Positions 38,913-47,777 of a stretch of 64,000 bases of DNA are shown piece after piece. Source of the stretch: Pithys albifrons albifrons (lineage: Eukaryota; Chordata; Aves; Passeriformes; Thamnophilidae); NCBI RefSeq assembly GCF_047495875.1, contig NC_092479.1, positions 9,880,806 to 9,944,805 of the forward strand, written 5' to 3'. The notes beneath the pieces are model-generated. The model saw only the letters and a list, made by a program, of their open reading frames with translations. It was not told where the DNA came from and searched no databases. The first letter of the stretch is position 1. The number at the start of each line of letters is the position of its first letter. Made by a program: the position numbers and the translations under genes.

Positions 38913-41900
38913 AGGTCGACGGCGCGGGCCACGTGCAGGTCCGGGAAAGTGCCATTTTTCAGCCCAGAATTCCGGACGGACGAAGATTGCTGCCAGGAAA
39001 AAAGGGCCAGGAGAGAAAGCGATTGCTCCTTTTCTAGGGTCAATAGGGCCCCATCATTGGCACCTGAGAGCCAAAGGCTGCCGCCTTTTCCCTGGGCGCA
39101 AAGCTCGACGGCGCGGGCCACGTGCAGGTCCGGGAAAGTGCCATTTTTCAGCCCAGAATTCCGGACGGACGAAGATTGCTGCCAGGAGAAAAGGGCCAGG
39201 ACAGAAAGCCATTGCTCCTTTTCTAGGGTCAATAGGGCCCCATCATTGGCACCTGAGAGCCAAAGGCTGCCGCCTTTTCCCTGGGCGCAAAGCTCGACGG
39301 CGCGGGCCACGTGCTGGTCCGGGAAAGTGCCATTTTTCAGCCCAGAATTCCGGACGGACGAAGATTGCTGCCAGGAAAAAAGGGCCAGGACAGAAAGCCA
39401 TTGCTCCTTTTCTAGGGTCAATAGGGCCCCATCATTGGCACCTGAGAGCCAAAGGCTGCCGCCTTTTCCCTGGGCGCAAAGGTCGACGGCGCGGGCCACG
39501 TGCAGGTCCGGGAAAGTGCCATTTTTCAGCCCAGAATTCCGGACGCACGAAGATTCCTGCCAGGAAAAAAAGGCCAGGACAGAAAGCCATTGCTCCTTTT
39601 CTAGGGTCAATAGGGCCCCATCATTGGCACCTGAGAGCCAAAGGCTGCCGCCTTTTCCCTGGGCGCAAAGCTCGACGGCGCGGGCCACGTGCAGGTCCGG
39701 GAAAGTGCCATTTTTCAGCCCAGAATTCCGGACGGACGAAGATTGCTGCCAGGAAAAAAGGGCCAGGACAGAAAGCGATTGCTCCTTTTCTAGGGTCAAT
39801 AGGGCCCCATCATTGGCACCTGAGAGCCAAAGGCTGCCGCCTTTTCCCTGGGCGCAAAGCTCGACGGCGCGGGCCACGTGCAGGTCCGGGAAAGTGCCAT
39901 TTTTCAGCCCAGAATTCCGGACGGACGAAGATTGCTGCCAGGAAAAAAGGGCCAGGAGAGAAAGCGATTGCTCCTTTTCTAGGGTCAATAGGGCCCCATC
40001 ATTGGCACCTGAGAGCCAAAGGCTGCCGCCTTTTCCCTGGGCGCAAAGCTCGACGGCGCGGGCCACGTGCAGGTCCGGGAAAGTGCCATTTTTCAGCCCA
40101 GAATTCCGGACGGACGAAGATTGCTGCCAGGAAAAAAGGGCCAGGACAGAAAGCGATTGCTCCTTTTCTAGGGTCAATAGGGCCCCATCATTGGCACCTG
40201 AGAGCCAAAGGCTGCCGCCTTTTCCCTGGGCGCAAAGCTCGACGGCGCGGGCCACGTGCAGGTCCGGGAAAGTGCCATTTTTCAGCCCAGAATTCCGGAC
40301 GGACGAAGATTGCTGCCAGGAAAAAAGGGCCAGGACAGAAAGCGATTGCTCCTTTTCTAGGGTCAATAGGGCCCCATCATTGGCACCTGAGAGCCAAAGG
40401 CTGCCGCCTTTTCCCTGGGCGCAAAGCTCGACGGCGCGGGCCACGTGCAGGTCCGGGAAAGTGCCATTTTTCAGCCCAGAATTCCGGACGGACGAAGATT
40501 GCTGCCAGGAAAAAAGGGCCAGGACAGAAAGCGATTGCTCCTTTTCTAGGGTCAATAGGGCCCCATCATTGGCACCTGAGAGCCAAAGGCTGCCGCCTTT
40601 TCCCTGGGCGCAAAGCTCGACGGCGCGGGCCACGTGCAGGTCCGGGAAAGTGCCATTTTTCAGCCCAGAATTCCGGACGGACGAAGATTGCTGCCAGGAA
40701 AAAAGGGCCAGGACAGAAAGCGATTGCTCCTTTTCTAGGGTCAATAGGGCCCCATCATTGGCACCTGAGAGCCAAAGGCTGCCGCCTTTTCCCTGGGCGC
40801 AAAGCTCGACGGCGCGGGCCACGTGCAGGTCCGGGAAAGTGCCATTTTTCAGCCCAGAATTCCGGACGGACGAAGATTGCTGCCAGGAAAAAAGGGCCAG
40901 GACAGAAAGCCATTGCTCCTTTTCTAGGGTCAATAGGGCCCCATCATTGGCACCTGAGAGCCAAAGGCTGCCGCCTTTTCCCTGGGCGCAAAGCTCGACG
41001 GCGCGGGCCACGTGCAGGTCCGGGAAAGTGCCATTTTTCAGCCCAGAATTCCGGACGGACGAAGACTCCTGCCAGGAAAAAAGGGCCAGGACAGAAAGCG
41101 ATTGCTCCTTTTCTAGGGTCAATAGGGCCCCATCATTGGCACCTGAGAGCCAAAGGCTGCCGCCTTTTCCCTGGGCGCAAAGCTCGACGGCGCGGGCCAC
41201 GTGCAGGTCCGGGAAAGTGCCATTTTTCAGCCCAGAATTCCGGACGGACGAAGATTGCTGCCAGGAAAAAAGGGCCAGGACAGAAAGCCATTGCTCCTTT
41301 TCTAGGGTCAATAGGGCCCCATCATTGGCACCTGAGAGCCAAAGGCTGCCGCCTTTTCCCTGGGCGCAAAGCTCGACGGCGCGGGCCACGTGCAGGTCCG
41401 GGAAAGTGCCATTTTTCAGCCCAGAATTCCGGACGGACGAAGATTGCTGCCAGGAAAAAAGGGCCAGGACAGAAAGCGATTGCTCCTTTTCTAGGGTCAA
41501 TAGGGCCCCATCATTGGCACCTGAGAGCCAAAGGCTGCCGCCTTTTCCCTGGGCGCAAAGCTCGACGGCGCGGGCCACGTGCAGGTCCGGGAAAGTGCCA
41601 TTTTTCAGCCCAGAATTCCGGACGGACGAAGATTGCTGCCAGGAAAAAAGGGCCAGGACAGAAAGCGATTGCTCCTTTTCTAGGGTCAATAGGGCCCCAT
41701 CATTGGCACCTGAGAGCCAAAGGCTGCCGCCTTTTCCCTGGGCGCAAAGCTCGACGGCGCGGGCCACGTGCAGGTCCGGGAAAGTGCCATTTTTCAGCCC
41801 AGAATTCCGGACGGACGAAGATTCCTGCCAGGAAAAAAGGGCCAGGACAGAAAGCCATTGCTCCTTTTCTAGGGTCAATAGGGCCCCATCATTGGCACCT

Positions 41901-44896
41901 GAGAGCCAAAGGCTGCCGCCTTTTCCCTGGGCGCAAAGCTCGACGGCGCGGGCCACGTGCTGGTCCGGGAAAGTGCCATTTTTCAGCCCAGAATTCCGGA
42001 CGGACGAAGATTGCTGCCAGGAAAAAAGGGCCAGGACAGAAAGCCATTGCTCCTTTTCTAGGGTCAATAGGGCCCCATCATTGGCACCTGAGAGCCAAAG
42101 GCTGCCGCCTTTTCCCTGGGCGCAAAGGTCGACGGCGCGGGCCACGTGCAGGTCCGGGAAAGTGCCATTTTTCAGCCCAGAATTCCGGACGCACGAAGAT
42201 TGCTGCCAGGAAAAAAGGGCCAGGACAGAAAGCGATTGCTCCTTTTCTAGGGTCAATAGGGCCCCATCATTGGCACCTGAGAGCCAAAGGCTGCCGCCTT
42301 TTCCCTGGGCGCAAAGCTCGACGGCGCGGGCCACGTGCAGGTCCGGGAAAGTGCCATTTTTCAGCCCAGAATTCCGGACGGACGAAGATTGCTGCCAGGA
42401 AAAAAGGGCCAGGACAGAAAGCGATTGCTCCTTTTCTAGGGTCAATAGGGCCCCATCATTGGCACCTGAGAGCCAAAGGCTGCCGCCTTTTCCCTGGGCG
42501 CAAAGCTCGACGGCGCGGGCCACGTGCAGGTCCGGGAAAGTGCCATTTTTCAGCCCAGAATTCCGGACGGACGAAGATTGCTGCCAGGAAAAAAGGGCCA
42601 GGAGAGAAAGCGATTGCTCCTTTTCTAGGGTCAATAGGGCCCCATCATTGGCACCTGAGAGCCAAAGGCTGCCGCCTTTTCCCTGGGCGCAAAGCTCGAC
42701 GGCGCGGGCCACGTGCAGGTCCGGGAAAGTGCCATTTTTCAGCCCAGAATTCCGGACGGACGAAGATTGCTGCCAGGAAAAAAGGGCCAGGACAGAAAGC
42801 GATTGCTCCTTTTCTAGGGTCAATAGGGCCCCATCATTGGCACCTGAGAGCCAAAGGCTGCCGCCTTTTCCCTGGGCGCAAAGCTCGACGGCGCGGGCCA
42901 CGTGCAGGTCCGGGAAAGTGCCATTTTTCAGCCCAGAATTCCGGACGGACGAAGATTGCTGCCAGGAAAAAAGGGCCAGGACAGAAAGCCATTGCTCCTT
43001 TTCTAGGGTCAATAGGGCCCCATCATTGGCACCTGAGAGCCAAAGGCTGCCGCCTTTTCCCTGGGCGCAAAGCTCGACGGCGCGGGCCACGTGCAGGTCC
43101 GGGAAAGTGCCATTTTTCAGCCCAGAATTCCGGACGGACGAAGATTGCTGCCAGGAAAAAAGGGCCAGGACAGAAAGCGATTGCTCCTTTTCTAGGGTCA
43201 ATAGGGCCCCATCATTGGCACCTGAGAGCCAAAGGCTGCCGCCTTTTCCCTGGGCGCAAAGCTCGACGGCGCGGGCCACGTGCAGGTCCGGGAAAGTGCC
43301 ATTTTTCAGCCCAGAATTCCGGACGGACGAAGATTGCTGCCAGGAAAAAAGGGCCAGGACAGAAAGCGATTGCTCCTTTTCTAGGGTCAATAGGGCCCCA
43401 TCATTGGCACCTGAGAGCCAAAGGCTGCCGCCTTTTCCCTGGGCGCAAAGCTCGACGGCGCGGGCCACGTGCAGGTCCGGGAAAGTGCCATTTTTCAGCC
43501 CAGAATTCCGGACGGACGAAGATTGCTGCCAGGAAAAAAGGGCCAGGAGAGAAAGCGATTGCTCCTTTTCTAGGGTCAATAGGGCCCCATCATTGGCACC
43601 TGAGAGCCAAAGGCTGCCGCCTTTTCCCTGGGCGCAAAGCTCGACGGCGCGGGCCACGTGCAGGTCCGGGAAAGTGCCATTTTTCAGCCCAGAATTCCGG
43701 ACGGACGAAGATTGCTGCCAGGAAAAAAGGGCCAGGACAGAAAGCCATTGCTCCTTTTCTAGGGTCAATAGGGCCCCATCATTGGCACGTGAGAGCCAAA
43801 GGCTGCCGCCTTTTCCCTGGGCGCAAAGCTCGACGGCGCGGGCCACGTGCAGGTCCGGGAAAGTGCCATTTTTCAGCCCAGAATTCCGGACGGACGAAGA
43901 TTGCTGCCAGGAAAAAAGGGCCAGGACAGAAAGCCATTGCTCCTTTTCTAGGGTCAATAGGGCCCCATCATTGGCACCTGAGAGCCAAAGGCTGCCGCCT
44001 TTTCCCTGGGCGCAAAGCTCGACGGCGCGGGCCACGTGCAGGTCCGGGAAAGTGCCATTTTTCAGCCCAGAATTCCGGACGGACGAAGATTGCTGCCAGG
44101 AAAAAAGGGCCAGGAGAGAAAGCGATTGCTCCTTTTCTAGGGTCAATAGGGCCCCATCATTGGCACCTGAGAGCCAAAGGCTGCCGCCTTTTCCCTGGGC
44201 GCAAAGCTCGACGGCGCGGGCCACGTGCAGGTCCGGGAAAGTGCCATTTTTCAGCCCAGAATTCCGGACGGACGAAGATTCCTGCCAGGAAAAAAGGGCC
44301 AGGACAGAAAGCCATTGCTCCTTTTCTAGGGTCAATAGGGCCCCATCATTGGCACCTGAGAGCCAAAGGCTGCCGCCTTTTCCCTGGGCGCAAAGCTCGA
44401 CGGCGCGGGCCACGTGCAGGTCCGGGAAAGTGCCATTTTTCAGCCCAGAATTCCGGACGGACGAAGATTGCTGCCAGGAAAAAAGGGCCAGGACAGAAAG
44501 CGATTGCTCCTTTTCTAGGGTCAATAGGGCCCCATCATTGGCACCTGAGAGCCAAAGGCTGCCGCCTTTTCCCTGGGCGCAAAGCTCGACGGCGCGGGCC
44601 ACGTGCAGGTCCGGGAAAGTGCCATTTTTCAGCCCAGAATTCCGGACGGACGAAGATTGCTGCCAGGAAAAAAGGGCCAGGACAGAAAGCCATTGCTCCT
44701 TTTCTAGGGTCAATAGGGCCCCATCATTGGCACCTGAGAGCCAAAGGCTGCCGCCTTTTCCCTGGGCGCAAAGCTCGACGGCGCGGGCCACGTGCAGGTC
44801 CGGGAAAGTGCCATTTTTCAGCCCAGAATTCCGGACGGACGAAGATTGCTGCCAGGAAAAAAGGGCCAGGACAGAAAGCGATTGCTCCTTTTCTAG

Positions 44897-44985
44897 GGTT
44901 AGTGGGGCCCCATCATTGGCACCTGAGATTTGAAGTCTGCCATCTTTCCCCTGGGGAAAGAGCTGGATGTTGCCACATGCAGGTC
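44897..44985 (+). repeat. Highly diverged terminal satellite unit
   Basis: The last unit of the left array starts normally (GATTGCTCCTTTTCTAGGG) but from about 44,899 accumulates many changes: GTTAGTGGGG for GTCAATAGGG, GAGATTTGAAGTCTGCC for GAGAGCCAAAGGCTGCC, and CTGGGGAAAGAGCTGGATG for CTGGGCGCAAAGCTCGACG. It ends in CACATGCAGGTCC and passes straight into the 45-bp repeat. Divergence is far above that of any internal unit, as expected for an array edge that has escaped homogenisation, or for an ancestral copy from which the satellite grew (inference). Confidence 0.88.
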
Positions 44986-45119
44986 CTTCGGGGACCTCTG
45001 GTGCCCGAGCTGTCGCCTCTTGGTAACCCCCATTGGAGACGCCTTGTGCCTGAAATGTCGTCCCTCTGCAACCCCCCTTGGGGACTCCCTGTTCCCTAGA
45101 TATCGTTCCTTGGCAATCC

Positions 45120-45250
45120 CCCTTTGGGACCCCCGACGCAGAAAATGTCGTCCCTTGGGCACCCTCCAGTGCCCAAAATGTCGTCCCTCGGCAACTCCCG
45201 CGTCGGGACTCCCTAGGTGCCCAAAATGTCGATTGTCTCGGGAATCCCAC
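45120..45250 (+). repeat. Diverged duplicate within the minisatellite, copy 1
   Basis: This stretch (GACGCAGAAAATGTCG at 45,135; CTAGGTGCCCAAAATGTCG at about 45,213) matches 46,479-46,609 at a spacing of 1,359 bp, with about ten substitutions and small indels. The matched stretches flank the homogeneous core. They suggest a larger ancestral duplication of minisatellite sequence, with the core expanding between the copies. Confidence 0.75.
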
Positions 45251-45725
45251 TTTTGGCACACGCGATGCTCGAAATGTCGTCCCTCGGGAATACCCCTTGG
45301 GGACGCCCGGTGCCCGAGGAGCCGCTGCTCGGCCAGCCCCACCTTGGTGACCCCGTCCCCGAGGAGCAGCCCCTCGGAAAGCCCCCACTTGGGGAACCCT
45401 GGCGACCAAGGCGCCGCCCCTCGTCCAGTCCCTCTTTGGGGACCCCCGGCGCCCGAGCTGCCGCCCATTGGCAAGCCCCTCTTGGGGAGACCCGGCGCCC
45501 GAGGCACCGCCCCTTTTCCAGCCCCCCCCTTGGGGAACCCGGGCGCCCCAGGCGCCGCCCATCAGGCAGCCCCCTCTTGGGGAGCCCCGGCGCCCGAGGT
45601 GCCACCCCTCGGCCAGCCCCCCCTTGGGGAACCCCGGCGTCAGAGGTGTCGCCCCTCAGCAACCATCCTTTTGGGACTCCTGGTTCCCGAGGTGTCGTCC
45701 CTCAGCAACCCCCCTTGGGGACCCC

Positions 45726-46400
45726 CGGTGCCCGAAGTGTCGTCCCTCGGAAACCCCCCTTGGGGACCCCCGGTGCCCGAAGTGTCGTCCCTCGGAAACC
45801 CCCCTTGGGGACCCCCGGTGCCCAAAGAGTCGTCCCTCGGAAACCCCCCTTGGGGACCCCCGGTGCCCAAAGAGTCGTCCCTCGGAAACCCCCCTTGGGG
45901 ACCCCCGGTGCCCGAAATGTCGTCCCTCGGAAACCCCCCTTGGGGACCCCCGGTGCCCGAAATGTCGTCCCTCGGAAACCCCCCTTGGGGACCCCCGGTG
46001 CCCGAAGTGTCGTCCCTCGGAAACCCCCCTTGGGGACCCCCGGTGCCCGAAGTGTCGTCCCTCGGAAACCCCCCTTGGGGACCCCCGGTGCCCGAAGTGT
46101 CGTCCCTCGGCAACCCCCCTTGGGGACCCCCGGTGCCCAAAGAGTCGTCCCTCGGAAACCTTCCTTGGGGACCCCCGGTGCCCAAAGTGTCGTCCCTCGG
46201 AAACCCCCCTTGGGGACCCCCGGTGCCCAAAGTGTCGTCCCTCGGCAACCCCCCTTGGGGACCCCCGGTGCCCAAAGTGTCGTCCCTCGGAAACCCCCCT
46301 TGGGGATCCCCGGTGACCAAAATGTCGTCCGTCGGACAACCCCCTTGGGGACCCCCGGTGACCAAAATGTCGTCTGTCGGGAAACCCCCATTGGGAACAC
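45726..46400 (+). repeat. Homogenised core of the 45-bp minisatellite (15 units)
   Basis: Fifteen consecutive units in perfect 45-bp register differ mainly at three positions: CCCGAAGTG, CCCAAAGAG, CCCGAAATG or CCCAAAGTG; GGAAAC or GGCAAC; and one TTCCTTGGGG. Adjacent units tend to share the same variant (for example paired CCAAAGAG units at about 45,822 and 45,867, and paired CCGAAATG units at about 45,912 and 45,957), the signature of small local duplications. The minus strand of each unit has four G runs of three or more. Confidence 0.93.
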
Positions 46401-46478
46401 CCAGTTCCCGAAATGTTGTCCCTCGGCAACCCCTCTTGGGGACCCCCGGTGCTCGAAATTTCGTCCCTCGGCAACCCC

Positions 46479-46609
46479 CCCTTGGGGACCCCCGACGCAG
46501 AAAATGTCGTCCCTTGGCCCTTCCGCAGTGCCCAAAATGTCATCCCTCGGCAACTCCCCCGTCGGGACCCCCTAGGTGCCCAAAATGTTGATTCTCTTGG
46601 GAACACCCC
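46479..46609 (+). repeat. Diverged duplicate within the minisatellite, copy 2
   Basis: This is the partner of 45,120-45,250 at +1,359 bp: GACGCAGAAAATGTCG at 46,494 and CTAGGTGCCCAAAATGTTG at about 46,572. It is followed, like copy 1, by degenerate GC-rich units with GAGGCGCCGCC and GAGGAGCCG patterns. Confidence 0.75.
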
Positions 46610-47024
46610 TTAGGGAACCCCGGCGGCCGAGGCGCCGCCCCTCAGCCAGTCCCCCTTGGGGAACCCCGGCGCCCCGGCTGCCGCTCCTCGGCAAGCCCCC
46701 CTTGGGGAGCCCGGGCGCCCGAGGCACCGCACCTGGGCCAGCCCCCACTTGGGAATCCCTGGCGCCCGAGGGGCCGCCCCTCGGCAAGCCCCGCCTTGGG
46801 GACGTCCGGCGCCCGAGGCACCGCCCCTCGGCCAGGCCCCCTTGGGGACGCCGGCGCACGAGGAGCCGCCCCTCGCCCATTCCCCGTTTCTTAACCCCCC
46901 GGCGCCCGAGGCGCCGACCCTCGCCCAGCTCCCACTTGGGGACCCCCGGCCCCTGAGACGACTCCCCTCGGCGAGACCCCCTTGGGGACAGCCGGAGCCC
47001 GAGGTGTCACCCTTCGGCGACCCC

Positions 47025-47415
47025 ACCTTTTCGCTGGGCGCAAAGCTCGACGGCGCGTGCCACGTGCAGGTCCGGGAAAGTGCCATTTTCCAGCCCAGAA
47101 TTCCAGACGGACGAAGATTCCTGCCAGGAAAAAAGTGCCGAGACAGAAAGCGATTGCTCCTTTTCTAGGGTCAATAGGGCCCCATCATTGGCACCCGAGA
47201 GCCAAAGGCTGCCGCCTTTTCCCTGGGTGTAAAGCTCGACGGCGTGGGCCACGTGCAGGTCCGGGAAAGTGCCATTTTTCAGCCCAGAATTCCGGACGGA
47301 CGAAGATTGCTGCCAGGAAAAAAGGGCCAGGACAGAAAGCGATTGCTCCTTTTCTAGGGTCAATAGGGCCCTATAATGGCACCTGAGAGGGCCAGACTGC
47401 CTCCTTTTCCCTGGG
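47025..47415 (+). repeat. Two satellite units isolated between minisatellite and LTR
   Basis: The satellite resumes at TTTTCGCTGGGCGCAAAG and gives about two units in the same orientation as the main arrays. Both carry private changes: CATTTTCCAGCC, ATTCCAGACGG, AAAAAAGTGCCGAGAC, CACCCGAGAGCC, CCTGGGTGTAAAG. The distal end is worse (CCCTATAATGGC, GAGGGCCAGACTGCCTCC) and stops at CTGGG just before the LTR. Divergence again concentrates at array edges. Confidence 0.92.
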
Positions 47416-47610
47416 TGTCGCAGTCTTGGTCTCTTTGGGAAGGGACCAGACCAGCGATGGGGGTTTCCAGACTGCCGACTGAGTTGTCATTCGCCGGGTT
47501 CCCAGGCCCTTGGTAAGGTTTGCCTCGCGACGAGAGAACAAACACCCAGGAGCCATGGATGGTCTGTGATGATCAGACTGACTGCCAGAGCTGATCAGAG
47601 CTGATCCAAC

Positions 47611-47616
47611 TTTATT
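47611..47616 (-). promoter_or_regulatory. LTR polyadenylation signal AATAAA
   Basis: TTTATT on the plus strand reads AATAAA on the LTR strand, about 15 bp downstream of the TATA box and about 195 bp before the LTR 3' end. A canonical hexamer in the expected LTR position. Confidence 0.75.
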
Positions 47617-47630
47617 GAGGGGGAGAGGGG

Positions 47631-47638
47631 TTTATATA
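47631..47638 (-). promoter_or_regulatory. LTR TATA box
   Basis: The minus strand reads TATATAAA, upstream of AATAAA and downstream of the octamer and GC box, which is the normal U3 order. Transcription, if any, would run leftward into the two isolated satellite units and then the minisatellite. Confidence 0.7.
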
Positions 47639-47686
47639 ACTTGGGATAGGGAAGGTTCTGGAGAAGGGGTGGAACTAAGGCGGAGC

Positions 47687-47694
47687 ATGCAAAT
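47687..47694 (-). promoter_or_regulatory. Octamer motif ATTTGCAT
   Basis: ATGCAAAT on the plus strand is the exact octamer recognised by POU-domain (Oct) factors when read on the LTR strand, about 50 bp upstream of the TATA box. Presence of the motif is direct; activity is unknown. Confidence 0.6.
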
Positions 47695-47768
47695 CCGCAA
47701 TAGACTATAGGGCAGGAGAACTGAGGGGGTGTGAACAGGGGAGTGGACTGATGACAGGCAGGTCCAGG

Positions 47769-47777
47769 CCCGCCCCC
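47769..47777 (-). promoter_or_regulatory. GC box (Sp1-like) in the LTR
   Basis: CCCGCCCCC on the plus strand reads GGGGGCGGG on the LTR strand, about 130 bp upstream of the TATA box. A common U3 element; function is inferred from the motif only. Confidence 0.55.

Larger units (their letters stand above)
1..44985 (+). repeat. 189-bp satellite, left array (about 238 tandem units)
   Basis: Head-to-tail copies of a 189-bp unit fill this segment, starting mid-unit and continuing beyond the window. The motif CAGGTCCGGG recurs at 3, 192, 381 and so on to 44,795, which is 237 periods with a net offset of only -1 base. A representative unit is 1,704-1,892; it is 58% GC (110 of 189) with 12 CpG. It contains GAATTC (1,735-1,740), an A6 run, a GGGCCCC block, and CACGTG at its last six bases (1,887-1,892). 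Units differ by a limited set of recurrent substitutions: GATTGCTGCC or GATTCCTGCC, AAAAAAGGG or AAAAGAGAG or AAAAGAGTG, AAGCGATTG or AAGCCATTG, TTCAGCC or TTCGGCC, AAGCTCGAC or AAGGTCGAC. No gene interrupts it. I do not recognise the family. Period, orientation and extent are read directly; function is unknown. Confidence 0.98.
44986..47024 (+). repeat. 45-bp C-rich minisatellite (about 45 units)
   Basis: Tandem units of 45 bp follow the pattern CGGTGCCCGAAGTGTCGTCC, then CTCGGAAACCCCCCTTGGGG, then ACCCC. The central units are in exact register, with CGGTG starts every 45 bp from 45,726 to 46,356. Flanking units on both sides are degenerate and GC-rich (GGCGCCCGAGG variants). The plus strand is strongly C-rich. 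No part resembles the 189-bp unit except at the junctions (about 44,985 and 47,024). It contains several open frames on both strands because 45 is 15 codons; none has features of a gene. The right junction joins CCACC to TTTTCGCTGGGCGCAAAG of the satellite. Confidence 0.95.

Noticed and set aside
1..44985. CRISPR array (regular direct repeats)
   Set aside because: The whole 189-bp period is conserved with no variable spacers, the repeats are far too long, and there are no cas genes; the LTR indicates a eukaryote.
17026..45099. A 9,357-codon plus-strand frame
   Set aside because: It begins only because an A-to-T change at 17,023 creates TAA just upstream. After the 1-bp deletion at 37,767 it switches to the other open register of the same satellite and then runs into the minisatellite. 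A real protein would not keep open through an unrelated frame.
44930..46591. Proline/glycine-rich frames on both strands of the minisatellite, collagen-like or mucin-like at first sight
   Set aside because: The 45-bp unit is 15 codons, so several frames on each strand are open at once; there is no start context, signal peptide or conserved flanking exon.
47025..47415. Internal retroviral sequence downstream of the LTR
   Set aside because: The bases next to the LTR 3' end are satellite (CCCAGGGAAAAGG on the minus strand), with no primer-binding site.
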